From: Fasciola hepatica
Lineage: Eukaryota; Platyhelminthes; Trematoda; Plagiorchiida; Fasciolidae
DNA: 64,000 nucleotides
Direction: 5' to 3'
Assembly: GCA_948099385.1 (NCBI GenBank)
Contig: CANUEZ040000206.1
Location: forward strand, 806,001-870,000
Part shown: positions 1 to 13,322 of the stretch, piece by piece
Position numbering within the stretch: the stretch's first letter is position 1
How the letters are laid out: each line of letters starts with the position of its first letter
Position numbers and translations under genes: made by a program
Notes under the pieces: generated by a model
Told to the model about the DNA's origin: nothing
The model's input: the letters and a program-made list of their open reading frames with translations, nothing else
Databases searched by the model: none

Positions 1-1585
1 TATTCATAGTCAGTAAGTAGTATGTGAACGTGTGTGTGGACGACATTTTCGAGGAAGCACACGACCGGTTTGGCGGTTGTTGCCGCTCATCAGCTATGCG
101 TACTCGGTACTCGTATGCCCACTCGTCTTCTGACTTGTACACTCCGATGATCTTTTATGTTCAATAGGATCTAATTTGAATCGTCCCGATTGTGAATGGA
201 TACTGTTGATTGAAGAGGCGACAAATGAATGAGAATTGTCATTTCTCGTAGTTATTCGTGTCTGTGTCACTGCTAACCCAACGATCAACGAGTTTGCATT
301 TGCAAGCGCTCATCTCATATTCATAGTCAGTAAGTAGTATGTGAACGTGTGTGTGGACGACATTTTCGAGGAAGCACACGACCGGTTTGGCGGTTGTTGC
401 CGCTCATCAGCTATGCGTACTCGGTACTCCTATGCCCACTCGTCTTCTGACTTGTACACTCCGATGATCTTCTATAATCATTAGGATCTAATTTGAATCG
501 TCTCGATTGTGAATGGATACTGTTGATTGAAGTGGCGACAAATGAATGAGAATTGTCATTTCTCGTAGTTATTCGTGTCTGGGTCACTGCTAACCCAACG
601 AACAACGAAATTGCATTTGCAAGCGCTCATCTCATATTCATAGTCAGTAAGTAGTATGTGAACGTGTGTGTGGACGACATTTTCGAGGAAGCACACGACC
701 GGTTTGGCGGTTGTTGCCGCTCATCAGCTATGCGTACTCGGTACTCCTATGCCCACTCGTCTTCTGACTTGTACACTCCGATGATCTTTTATGTTCAATA
801 GGATCTAATTTGAATCGTCTCGATTGTGAATGGATATTGTTGATTGAAGAGGCGACAAATGAATGAGAATTGTCATTTCTCGTAGTTATTCGTGTCTGTG
901 TCACTGCTAACCCAACGAACAACGAGTTTGCATTTGCAAGCGCTCATCTCATATTCATAGTCAGTAAGTAGTATGTGAACGTGTGTGTGGACGACATTTT
1001 CGAGGAAGCACACGACCGGTTTGGCGGTTGTTGCCGCTCATCAGCTATGCGTACTCGGTACTCCTATGCCCACTCGTCTTCTGACTTGTACACTCCGATG
1101 ATCTTTTATGTTCAATAGGATCTAATTTGAATCGTCTCGATTGTGAATGGATACTGTTGATTGGAGTGGCGACAAATGAATGAGAATTGTCATTTCTCGT
1201 AGTTATTCGTGTCTGTGTCACTGCTAACCCAACGAACAACGAGTTTGCATTTGCAAGCGCTCATCTCATATTCATAGTCAGTAAGTAGTATGTGAACGTG
1301 AGTGTGGACGACATTTTCGAGGAAGCACACGACCGGTTTGGCGGTTGTTGCCGCTCATCAGCCATGCGTACTCGGTACTCCTATGCCCACTCGTCTTCTG
1401 ACTTGTACACTCCGATGATCTTTTATGTTCAATAGGATCTAATTTGAATCGTCTCGATTGTGAATGGATACTGTTGATTGGAGTGGCGACAAATGAATGA
1501 GAATTGTCATTTCTCGTAGTTATTCGTGTCTGGGTCACTGCTAACCCAACGAACAACGAGTTTGCATTTGCAAGCGCTCATCTCA
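1..1585. repeat. Left block: five 317-bp monomers, CAATAGG class
   Basis: Monomers start at 1, 318, 635, 952 and 1269. Four carry CAATAGG and one (318) the CTATAATCATTAGG allele. The GAAGAGG and GGAGTGG alleles, uncommon to the right, predominate. The CACTAGG allele, which dominates the rest of the array, is absent here. The unit at 1269 has an interrupted GT run and CAGCCATGCG. Confidence 0.9.
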
Positions 1586-3806
1586 TATTCATAGTCAGTA
1601 AGTAGTATGTGAACGTGTGTGGACGACATTTTCGGGGAAGCACACGACCGGTTTGGCGGTTGTTGCCGCTCATCAGCCATGCGTACTCGGTACTCCTATG
1701 CCCACTCGTCTTCTGACTTGTACACTCCGATGATCTTTTATGTTCAATAGGATCTAATTTGAATCGTCTCGATTGTGAATGGATACTGTTGATTGGAGTG
1801 GCGACAAATGAATGAGAATTGTCATTTCTCGTAGTTATTCGTGTCTGTGTCACTGCTAACCCATCGAACAACGAGTTTGCATTTGCAAGCGCTCATCTCA
1901 TATTCATAGTCAGTAAGTAGTATGTGAACGTGTGTGTGGACGACATTTTCGAGGAAGCACACGACCGGTTTGGCGGTTGTTGCCGCTCATCACCTATGCG
2001 TACTCGGTACTCCTATGCCCACTCGTCTTCTGACTTGTACACTCCGATGATCTTTTATGTTCAATAGGATCTAATTTGAATCGTCTCGATTGTGAATGGA
2101 TACTGTTGATTGAAGAGGCGACAAATGAATGAGAATTGTCATTTCTCGTAGTTATTCGTGTCTGGGTCACTGCTAACCCAACGAACAACGAGTTTGCATT
2201 TGCAAGCGCTCATCTCATATTCATAGTCAGTAAGTAGTATGTGAACGTGTGTGGACGACATTTTCGGGGAAGCACACGACCGGTTTGGCGGTTGTTGCCG
2301 CTCATCAGCCATGCGTACTCGGTACTCCTATGCCCACTCGTCTTCTGACTTGTACACTCCGATGATCTTTTATGTTCAATAGGATCTAATTTGAATCGTC
2401 TCGATTGTGAATGGATACTGTTGATTGGAGTGGCGACAAATGAATGAGAATTGTCATTTCTCGTAGTTATTCGTGTCTGGGTCACTGCTAACCCAACGAA
2501 CAACGAGTTTGCATTTGCAAGCGCTCATCTCATATTCATAGTCAGTAAGTAGTATGTGAACGTGTGTGTGGACGACATTTTCGAGGAAGCACACGACCGG
2601 TTTGGCGGTTGTTGCCGCTCATCACCTATGCGTACTCGGTATTCCTATGCCCATTCGACTTCTGACCTGTACACTCCGATGATCTTTTTTCATGTTCAAT
2701 AGGATCTAATTTGAATCGTCTCGATTGTGAATGGATACTGTTGATTGAAGTAGCGACAAATGAATGAGAATTGTCATTTCTCGTAGTTATTTGTGTCTTG
2801 GTCACTGCTAACCCTACGATCAACGAGTTTGCATTTGCAAGCGCTCATCTCATATTCATAGTCAGTAAGTAGTATGTGAACGTGTGTGTGGACGAGGTTT
2901 TCGAGGAAGCACACGACCGGTTTGGCGGTTGTTGCCGCTCATCAGCTATGCGTACTCGGTACTCCTATGCCCACTCGTCTTCTGACTTGTACACTCCGAT
3001 GATCTTTCATGTTCAATAGGATCTAATTTGAATCGTCTCGATTGTGAATGGATACTGTTGATTGAAGAGGCGACAAATGAATGAGAATTGTCATTTCTCG
3101 TAGTTATTCGTGTCTGTGTCACTGCTAACCCAACGAACAACGAGTTTGCATTTGCAAGCGCTCATCTCATATTCATAGTCAGTAAGTAGTATGTGAACGT
3201 GTGTGTGGACGACATTTTCGAGGAAGCACACGACCGGTTTGGCGGTTGTTGCCGCTCATCAGCTATGCGTACTCGGTACTCCTATGCCCACTCGTCTTCT
3301 GACTTGTACACTCCGATGATCTTTTTTCATGTTCAAAAGGATCTAATTTGAATCGTCTCGATTGTGAATGGATACTGTTGATTGAAGTGGCGACAAATGA
3401 ATGAGAATTGTCATTTCTCGTAGTTATTCGTGTCTGGGTCACTGCTAACCCAACGAACAACGAGTTTGCATTTGCAAGCGCTCATCTCATATTCATAGTC
3501 AGTAAGTAGTATGTGAACGTGTGTGTGGACGACATTTTCGAGGAAGCACACGACCGGTTTGGCGGTTGTTGCCGCTCATCAGCTATGCGTACTCGGTACT
3601 CCTATGCCCACTCGTCTTCTGACTTGTACACTCCGATGATCTTTTATGTTTAATAGGATCTAATTTGAATCGTCTCGATTGTGGATGGATAGTGTTGATT
3701 GAAGAGGCGACAAATGAATGAGAATTGTCATTTCTCGTAGTTATTCGTGTCTGGGTCACTGCTGACCTAACGAACAACGAGTTTGCATTTGCAAGCGCTC
3801 ATCTAA
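1586..3806. repeat. 7-monomer higher-order repeat, copy 1 (2221 bp)
   Basis: Seven monomers with the length pattern 315, 317, 315, 320, 317, 320, 317 match the next seven in the same order. Diagnostic alleles shared at a 2221-bp offset include CCCATCGAAC (1861/4081), CATCACCTATG (1987/4208 and 2622/4843), GACGAGGTTTTCG (about 2891/5112), TTCAAAAGG (about 3333/5554) and TGGATGGATAGTG (about 3682/5903). From about 1800 to 3600 I see no difference from copy 2. Differences resume at both edges, such as GGAGTGG against GAAGAGG at the start. Confidence 0.95.
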
Positions 3807-6027
3807 TATTCATAGTCAGTAAGTAGTATGTGAACGTGTGTGGACGACATTTTCGAGGAAGCACACGACCGGTTTGGCGGTTGTTGCCGCTCATCAGCCA
3901 TGCGTACTCGGTACTCCTATGCCCACTCGTCTTCTGACTTGTACACTCCGATGATCTTTTATGTTCAATAGGATCTAATTTGAATCGTCTCGATTGTGAA
4001 TGGATACTGTTGATTGAAGAGGCGACAAATGAATGAGAATTGTCATTTCTCGTAGTTATTCGTGTCTGTGTCACTGCTAACCCATCGAACAACGAGTTTG
4101 CATTTGCAAGCGCTCATCTCATATTCATAGTCAGTAAGTAGTATGTGAACGTGTGTGTGGACGACATTTTCGAGGAAGCACACGACCGGTTTGGCGGTTG
4201 TTGCCGCTCATCACCTATGCGTACTCGGTACTCCTATGCCCACTCGTCTTCTGACTTGTACACTCCGATGATCTTTTATGTTCAATAGGATCTAATTTGA
4301 ATCGTCTCGATTGTGAATGGATACTGTTGATTGAAGAGGCGACAAATGAATGAGAATTGTCATTTCTCGTAGTTATTCGTGTCTGGGTCACTGCTAACCC
4401 AACGAACAACGAGTTTGCATTTGCAAGCGCTCATCTCATATTCATAGTCAGTAAGTAGTATGTGAACGTGTGTGGACGACATTTTCGGGGAAGCACACGA
4501 CCGGTTTGGCGGTTGTTGCCGCTCATCAGCCATGCGTACTCGGTACTCCTATGCCCACTCGTCTTCTGACTTGTACACTCCGATGATCTTTTATGTTCAA
4601 TAGGATCTAATTTGAATCGTCTCGATTGTGAATGGATACTGTTGATTGGAGTGGCGACAAATGAATGAGAATTGTCATTTCTCGTAGTTATTCGTGTCTG
4701 GGTCACTGCTAACCCAACGAACAACGAGTTTGCATTTGCAAGCGCTCATCTCATATTCATAGTCAGTAAGTAGTATGTGAACGTGTGTGTGGACGACATT
4801 TTCGAGGAAGCACACGACCGGTTTGGCGGTTGTTGCCGCTCATCACCTATGCGTACTCGGTATTCCTATGCCCATTCGACTTCTGACCTGTACACTCCGA
4901 TGATCTTTTTTCATGTTCAATAGGATCTAATTTGAATCGTCTCGATTGTGAATGGATACTGTTGATTGAAGTAGCGACAAATGAATGAGAATTGTCATTT
5001 CTCGTAGTTATTTGTGTCTTGGTCACTGCTAACCCTACGATCAACGAGTTTGCATTTGCAAGCGCTCATCTCATATTCATAGTCAGTAAGTAGTATGTGA
5101 ACGTGTGTGTGGACGAGGTTTTCGAGGAAGCACACGACCGGTTTGGCGGTTGTTGCCGCTCATCAGCTATGCGTACTCGGTACTCCTATGCCCACTCGTC
5201 TTCTGACTTGTACACTCCGATGATCTTTCATGTTCAATAGGATCTAATTTGAATCGTCTCGATTGTGAATGGATACTGTTGATTGAAGAGGCGACAAATG
5301 AATGAGAATTGTCATTTCTCGTAGTTATTCGTGTCTGTGTCACTGCTAACCCAACGAACAACGAGTTTGCATTTGCAAGCGCTCATCTCATATTCATAGT
5401 CAGTAAGTAGTATGTGAACGTGTGTGTGGACGACATTTTCGAGGAAGCACACGACCGGTTTGGCGGTTGTTGCCGCTCATCAGCTATGCGTACTCGGTAC
5501 TCCTATGCCCACTCGTCTTCTGACTTGTACACTCCGATGATCTTTTTTCATGTTCAAAAGGATCTAATTTGAATCGTCTCGATTGTGAATGGATACTGTT
5601 GATTGAAGTGGCGACAAATGAATGAGAATTGTCATTTCTCGTAGTTATTCGTGTCTGGGTCACTGCTAACCCAACGAACAACGAGTTTGCATTTGCAAGC
5701 GCTCATCTCATATTCATAGTCAGTAAGTAGTATGTGAACGTGTGTGTGGACGACATTTTCGAGGAAGCACACGACCGGTTTGGCGGTTGTTGCCGCTCAT
5801 CAGCTATGCGTACTCGGTACTCCAATGCCCACTCGTCTTCTGACTTGTACACTCCGATGATCTTTTATGTTTAATAGGATCTAATTTGAATCGTCTCGAT
5901 TGTGGATGGATAGTGTTGATTGAAGAGGCGACAAATGAATGAGAATTGTCATTTCTCGTAGTTATTCGTGTCTGGGTCACTGCTAACCCAACGAACAACG
6001 AGTTTGCATTTGCAAGCGCTCATCTAA
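3807..6027. repeat. 7-monomer higher-order repeat, copy 2 (2221 bp)
   Basis: This copy lies directly next to copy 1 and has exactly the same series of monomer lengths. It differs at a few sites near its ends, for example CCAATGCC at 5822 where copy 1 has CCTATGCC, and CTAACCCAACG where copy 1 has CTGACCTAACG. Near-identity of about 1.8 kb, when ordinary monomers differ more than this, points to a recent segmental duplication by unequal exchange. An assembly duplication cannot be excluded without reads. Confidence 0.95.
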
Positions 6028-7612
6028 TATTCATAGTCAATAAGTAGTTTGTGAACGTGTGTGTGGACGACATTTTCGAGGAAGCACAAGACCGGTTTGG
6101 CGGTTGTTGCCGCTCATCAGCTATGCGTACTCGGTACTCCTATGCCCACTCGTCTTCTGACTTGTACACTCCGATGATCTTCTATAATCATTAGGATCTA
6201 ATTTGAATCGTCTCGATTGTGAACGGATACTGTTGATTGAAGAGGCGACAAATGAATGAGAATTGTCATTTCTCGTAGTTATTCGTGTCTGGGTCACTGC
6301 TAACCCAACGAACAACGAGTTTGCATTTGCAAGCGCTCATCTCATATTCATAGTCAGTAAGTAGTATGTGAACGTGTGTGTGGACGACATTTTCGAGGAA
6401 GCACACGACCGGTTTGGCGGTTGTTGCCGCTCATCAGCTATGCGTACTCGGTACTCCTATGCCCACTCGTCTTCTGACTTGTACACTCCGATGATCTTCT
6501 ATAATCATTAGGATCTAATTTGAATCGTCTCGATTGTGAATGGATACTGTTGATTGAAGAGGCGACAAATGAATGAGAATTGTCATTTCTCGTAGTTATT
6601 CGTGTCTGGGTCACTGCTGACCCAACGAACAACGAGTTTGCATTTGCAAGCGCTCATCTCATATTCATAGTCAGTAAGTAGTATGTGAACGTGTGTGTGG
6701 ACGACATTTTCGAGGAAGCACACGACCGGTTTGGCGGTTGTTGCCGCTCATCAGCTATGCGTACTCGGTACTCCTATGCCCACTCGTCTTCTGACTTGTA
6801 CACTCCGATGATCTTTTATGTTCACTAGGATCTAATTTAAATCGTCTCGATTGTGAATGGATACTGTTGATTGAAGTGGCGACAAATGAATGAGAATTGT
6901 CATTTCTCGTAGTTATTCGTGTCTGGGTCACTGCTAACCCAACGAACAACGAGTTTGCATTTGCAAGCGCTCATCTCATATTCATAGTCAGTAAGTAGTA
7001 TGTGAACGTGTGTGTGGACGACATTTTCGGGGAAGCACACGACCGGTTTGGCGGTTGTTGCCGCTCATCAGCTATGCGTACTCGGTACTCCTATGCCCAC
7101 TCGTCTTCTGACTTGCACACTCCGATGATCTTTTATGTTCAATAGGATCTAATTTAAATCGTCTCGATTGTGAATGGATACTGTTGATTGAAGTGGCGAC
7201 AAATGAATGAGAATTGTCATTTCTCGTAGTTATTCGTGTCTGGGTCACTGCTAACCCAACGAACAACGAGTTTGCATTTGCAAGCGCTCATCTAATATTC
7301 ATAGTCAATAAGTAGTATGTGAACGTGTGTGTGGACGACATTTTCGAGGAAGCACACGACCGGTTTGGCGGTTGTTGCCGCTCATCAGCTATGCGTACTC
7401 GGTACTCCTATGCCCACTCGACTTCTGACTTGTACACTCCTATGATCTTTTATGTTCAATAGGATCTAATTTGAATCGTCTCGATTGTGAATGGATACTG
7501 TTGATTGAAGTGGCGACAAATGAATGAGAATTGTCATTTCTCGTAGTTATTCGTGTCTGGGTCACTGCTAACCCAACGAACAACGAGTTTGCATTTGCAA
7601 GCGCTCATCTCA
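6028..7612. repeat. Five 317-bp monomers; first CACTAGG units
   Basis: Units at 6028 and 6345 carry the CTATAATCATTAGG allele. The unit at 6662 is the first in the window with CACTAGG, and with its neighbour at 6979 it shares TTTAAATCG. The unit at 7296 has CTCCTATGATC in place of CTCCGATGATC. This is the transition from the left subtype set to that of the main array. Confidence 0.88.
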
Positions 7613-9832
7613 TATTCATAGTCAGTAAGTAGTATGTGAACGTGTGTGTGGACGACATTTTCGAGGAAGCACACGACCGGTTTGGCGGTTGTTGCCGCTC
7701 ATCAGCTATGCGTACTCGGTACTCCAATGCCCACTCGACTTCTGACTTGTACACTCCGATGATCTTTTATGTTCACTAGGATCTAATTTGCATCGTCTCG
7801 ATTGTGAATAGATACTGTTGATTGAAGTGGCGACAAATGAATGAGAATTGTCATTTCTCGTAGTTATTCGTGTCTGGGTCACTGCTGACCCAACGAACAA
7901 CGAGTTTGCATTTGCAAGCGCTCATCTCATATTCATAATCAGTAAGTAGTATGTGAACGTGTGTGTGGACGACATTTTCGAGGAAGCACACGACCGGTTT
8001 GGCGGTTGTTGCCGCTCATCAGCTATGCGTACTCGGTACTCCTATGCCCACTCGACTTCTGACTTGTACACTCCGATGATCTTTTATGTTCAATAGGATC
8101 TAATTTGAATCGTCTCGATTGTGAATGGATACTGTTGATTGAAGTGGCGACAAATGAATGAGAATTGTCATTTCTCGTAATTATTCGTGCCTGTGTCACT
8201 GCTAACCCAACGAACAACGAGTTCGCATTTGCAAGCGCTCATCTCATATTCATAGTCAGTATGTAATATATGAACGTGTGTGTGGACGACATTTTCGGGG
8301 AAGCACACGACCGGTTTGGCGGTTGTTGCCGCTCATCAGCTATGCGTACTCGGTACTCCAATGCCCACTCGACTTCTGACTTGTACACTCCGATGATCTT
8401 TTATGTTCACTAGGATCTAATTTGAATCGTCTCGATTGTGAATGGATACTGTTGATTGAAGTGGCGACAAATGAATGAGAATTGTCATTTCTCGTAGTTA
8501 TTCGTGTCTGGGTCACTGCTGACCCAACGAACAACGAGTTTGCATTTGCAAGCGCTCATCTCATATTCATAGTCAGTAAGTAGTATGTGAACGTGTGTGG
8601 ACGACATTTTCGAGGAAGCACACGACCGGTTTGGCGGTTGTTGCCGCTCATCAGCTATGCGTACTCGGTACTCCTATGCCCACTCGACTTCTGACTTGTA
8701 CACTCCGATGATCTTTTATGTTCACTAGGATCTAATTTGAATCGTCTCGATTGTGAATGCATACTGTTGATTGAAGTGGCGACAAATGAATGAGAATTGT
8801 CATTTCTCGTAGTTATTCGTGTCTGGGTCACTGCTAACCCAACGAACAACGAGTTTGCATTTGCAAGCGCTCATCTCATATTCATAGTCAGTAAGTAGTA
8901 TGTGAACGTGTGTGTGGACGACATTTTCGAGGAAGCACACGACCGGTTTGGCGGTTGTTGCCGCTCATCAGCTATGCGTACTCGGTACTCCAATGCCCAC
9001 TCGACTTCTGACTTGTACACTCCGATGATCTTTTATGTTCACTAGGATCTAATTTGAATCGTCTCGATTGTGAATGGATACTGTTGATTGAAGTGGCGAC
9101 AAATGAATGAGAATTGTCATTTCTCGTAGTTATTCGTGCCTGGGTCACTGCTGACCCAACGAACAACGAGTTTGCATTTGCAAGCGCTCATCTCATATTC
9201 ATAGTCAGTGAGTAGTATGTGAACGTGTGTGTGGACGACATTTTCGAGGAAGCACACGACCGGTTTGGCGGTTGTTGCCGCTCATCAGCTATGCGTACTC
9301 GGTACTCCTATGCCCACTCGTCTTCTGACTTGTACACTCCGATGATCTTTTTTCATGTTCAAAAGGATCTAATTTGAATCGTCTCGATTGTGAATGGATA
9401 CTGTTGATTGAAGTGGCGACAAATGAATGAGAATTGTCATTTCTCGTAGTTATTCGTGTCTGGGTCACTGCTAACCCAACGAACAACGAGTTTGCATTTG
9501 CAAGCGCTCATCTCATATTCATAGTCAGTGAGTAGTATGTGAACGTGTGTGTGGACGACATTTTCGAGGAAGCACACGACCGGTTTGGCGGTTGTTGCCG
9601 CTCATCAGCTATGCGTACTCGGTACTCCAATGCCCACTCGACTTCTGACTTGTACACTCCGATGATCTTTTATGTTCACTAGGATCTAATTTGAATCGTC
9701 TCGATTGTGAATGGATACTGTTGATTGAAGTGGCGACAAATGAATGAGAATTGTCATTTCTCGTAGTTATTCGTGTCTGGGTCACTGCTGACCCAACGAA
9801 CAACGAGTTTGCATTTGCAAGCGCTCATCTCA
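7613..9832. repeat. Two-monomer alternation (dimeric higher-order pattern)
   Basis: Units at 7613, 8247, 8879 and 9516 share the linked alleles CCAATGCC, CGACTTCTG, CACTAGG and CTGCTGACCC. The intervening units at 7930, 8564 and 9196 carry CCTATGCC and CTGCTAACCC. The subtype therefore recurs every second monomer (spacings 634, 632 and 637 bp). The interposed units are not identical to each other: 8564 is 315 bp and 9196 is a 320-bp AAAAGG unit. The dimer was thus amplified long ago or has since been overwritten in part. Confidence 0.85.
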
Positions 9833-12800
9833 TATTCATAGTCAGTGAGTAGTATGTGAACGTGTGTGTGGACGACATTTTCGAGGAAGCACACGACCGG
9901 TTTGGCGGTTGTTGCCGCTCATCAGCCATGCGTACTCGGTACTCCTATGCCCACTCGTCTTCTGACTTGTACACTCCGATGATCTTCTATAATCTTTAGG
10001 ATCTAATTTGAATCGTCTCGATTGTGAATGGATACTGTTGATTGAAGTGGCGACAAATGAATGAGAATTGTCATTTCTTGTAGTTATTCGTGTCTGGGTC
10101 ACTGCTGACCCAACGAACAACGAGTTTGCATTTGCAAGCGCTCATCTCATATTCATAGTCAGTGAGTAGTATGTGAACGTGTGTGTGGACGACATTTTCG
10201 AGGAAGCACACGACCGGTTTGGCGGTTGTTGCCGCTCATCAGCTTTGCGTACTCGGTACTCCTATGCCCACTCGTCTTCTGACTTGTACACTCCGATGAT
10301 CTTTTATGTTCACTAGGATCTAATTTGAATCGTCTCGATTGTGAATGGATACTGTTGATTGAAGTGGCGACAAATGAATGAGAATTGTCATTTCTCGTAG
10401 TTATTCGTGTCTGGGTCACTGCTAACCCAACGAACAACGAGTTTGCATTTGCAAGCGCTCATCTCATATTCATAGTCAGTAAGTAGTATGTGAACGTGTG
10501 TGTGGACGACATTTTCGAGGAAGCACACGACCGGTTTGGCGGTTGTTGCCGCTCATCAGCTATGCGTACTCGGTACTCCTATGCCCACTCGACTTCTGAC
10601 TTGTACACTCCGATGATCTTTTTTCATGTTCAATAGGATCTAATTTGAATCGTCTCGATTGTGAATGGATACTGTTGATTGAAGTGGCGACAAATGAATG
10701 AGAATTGTCATTTCTCGTAGTTATTCGTGTCTGGGTCACTGCTAACCCAACGAACAACGAGTTTGCATTTGCAAGCGCTCATCTCATATTCATAGTCAGT
10801 GAGTAGTATGTGAACGTGTGTGTGGACGACATTTTCGAGGAAGCACACGACCAGTTTGGCGGTTGTTGCCGCTCATCAGCTATGCGTACTCGGTACTCCA
10901 ATGCCCACTCGACTTCTGACTTGTACACTCCGATGATCTTTTATGTTCACTAGGATCTTATTTGAATCGTCTCGATTGTGAATGGATACTGTTGATTGAA
11001 GGGGCGGCAAAAGAATGAGAATTGTCATTTCTCGTAGTTATTCGTGTCTGGGTCACTGCTAACCCAACGAACAACGAGTTCGCATTTGCAAGCGCTCATC
11101 TCATATTCATAGTCAGTAAGTAGTATGTGAACGTGTGTGTGGACGACATTTTCGAGGAAGCACACGACCGGTTTGGCGGTTGTTGCCGCTCATCAGCTAT
11201 GCGCATTCGGTACTCCTATGCCCACTCGTCTTCTGACTTGTACACTCCGATGATCTTTTATGTTCACTAGGATCTAATTTGAATCGTCTCGATTGTGAAT
11301 GGATACTGTTGATTGAAGTGGCGACAAATGAATGAGAATTGTCATTTCTCGTAGTTATTCGTGTCTGGGTCACTGCTAACCCAACGAACAACGAGTTTGC
11401 ATTTGCAAGCGCTCATCTCATATTCATAGTCAGTAAGTAGTATGTGAACGTGTGTGTGGACGACATTTTCGAGGAAGCACACGACCGGTTTGGCGGTTGT
11501 TGCCGCTCATCAGCTATGCGCATTCGGTACTCCTATGCCCACTCGTCTTCTGACTTGTACACTCCGATGATCTTTTATGTTCACTAGGATCTAATTTGAA
11601 TCGTCTCGATTGTGAATGGATACTGTTGATTGAAGTGGCGACAAATGAATGAGAATTATCATTTCTCGTAGTTATTCGTGTCTGGGTCACTGCTAACCCA
11701 ACGAACAACGAGTTTGCATTTGCAAGCGCTCATCTCATATTCATAGTCAGTAAGTAGTATGTGAACGTGTGTGTGGACGACATTTTCGAGGAAGCACACG
11801 ACCGGTTTGGCGGTTGTTGCCGCTCATCAGCTATGCGTACTCGGTACTCCTATGCCCACTCGTCTTCTGACTTGTACACTCCGATGATCTTTTATGTTCA
11901 ATAGGATCTAATTTGAATCGTCTCGATTGTGAATGGATACTGTTGATTGAAGAGGCGACAAATGAATGAGAATTGTCATTTCTCTTAGATATTCGTGTCT
12001 GGGTCACTGCTAACCCAACGAACAACGAGTTTGCATTTGCAAGCGCTCATCTCATATTCATAGTCAGTAAGTAGTATGTGAACGTGTGTGTGGACGACAT
12101 TTTCGGGGAAGCACACGACCGGTTTGGCGGTTGTTGCCGCTCATCAGCTATGCGTACTCGGTACTCCTATGCCCACTCGTCTTCTGACTTGTACACTCCG
12201 ATGATCTTTTATGTTCACTAGGATCTAATTTGAATCGTCTCGATTGTGAATGAATACTGTTGATTCAAGTGGCGACAAATGAATGAGAATTGTCATTTCT
12301 CGTAGTTATTCGTGTCTGGGTCACTGCTAACCCAACGAACAACGAGTTTGCATTTGCAAGCGCTCATCTCATATTCATAGTCAGTGAGTAGTATGTGAAC
12401 GTGTGTGTGGACGACATTTTCGAGGAAGCACACGACCAGTTTGGCGGTTGTTGCCGCTCATCAGCTATGCGTACTCGGTACTCCAATGCCCACTCGACAT
12501 CTGGCTTGTACACTCCGATGGTCAGTTATGTTCACTAGGATCTAATTTGAATCGTGTCGATTGTGAATGGATACTGTTGATTGAAGTGGCGACAAATGAA
12601 TGAGAATTGTCATTTCTCGTAGTTATTCATGTCTGGGTCACTGCTAACCCAACGAACAACGAGTTTGCATTTGCAAGCGCTCATCTCATATTCATAGTCA
12701 GTAAGTAGTATGTGAACGTGTGTGTGGACGACATTTTCGAGGAAGCACACGACCGGTTTGGCGGTTGTTGCCGCTCATCAGCTATGCGTACTCGGTACTC

Positions 12801-13322
12801 CAATGCCCACTCGTCTTCTGACTTGTACACTCCGATGATCTTTTATGTTCACTAGGATCTTATTTGAATCGTCTCGATTGTGAATGGATACTGTTGATTG
12901 AAGTGGCGACAAACGAATGAGAATTATCATTTCTCGTAGTTATTCGTGTCTGGGTCACTGCTAACCCAACGAACAACGAGTTTGCATTTGCAAGCGCTCA
13001 TCTCATATTCATAGTCAGTAAGTTATATATGAACGTGTGTGTGGACGACATTTTCGAGGAAGCACACGACCGGTTTGGCGGTTGTTGCCGCTCATCAGCT
13101 TTGCGTACTCGGTACTCCTATGCCCACTCGTCTTCTGACTTGTACACTCCGATGATCTTTTATGTTCAATAGGATCTAATTTGAATCATCTCGATTGTGA
13201 ATGGATACTGTTGATTGAAGTGGCGACAAATGAATGAGAATTGTCATTTCTCGTAGTTATTCGTGTCTGGGTCACTGCTAACCCAACGAACAACGAGTTT
13301 GCATTTGCAAGCGCTCATCTCA
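9833..13322. repeat. Eleven mixed monomers
   Basis: No clear multimer period. The unit at 9833 has CTATAATCTTTAGG and CAGCCATGCG, 10150 has CAGCTTTGCG, 10467 is 320 bp, and 12372 has GGTCAGTTATG and CGTGTCGATTG. The unit at 10787 has the private string GGGGCGGCAAAAGAATG. The units at 11104 and 11421 form a near-identical doublet. Confidence 0.85.
11104..11737. repeat. Adjacent near-identical monomer pair
   Basis: These two consecutive 317-bp monomers share the allele GCGCATTCGG, which I saw in no other unit. By eye they differ at one site (GAATTGTCATT against GAATTATCATT, near 11658). This is the smallest possible amplification step: a recent single-monomer tandem duplication. Confidence 0.85.
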
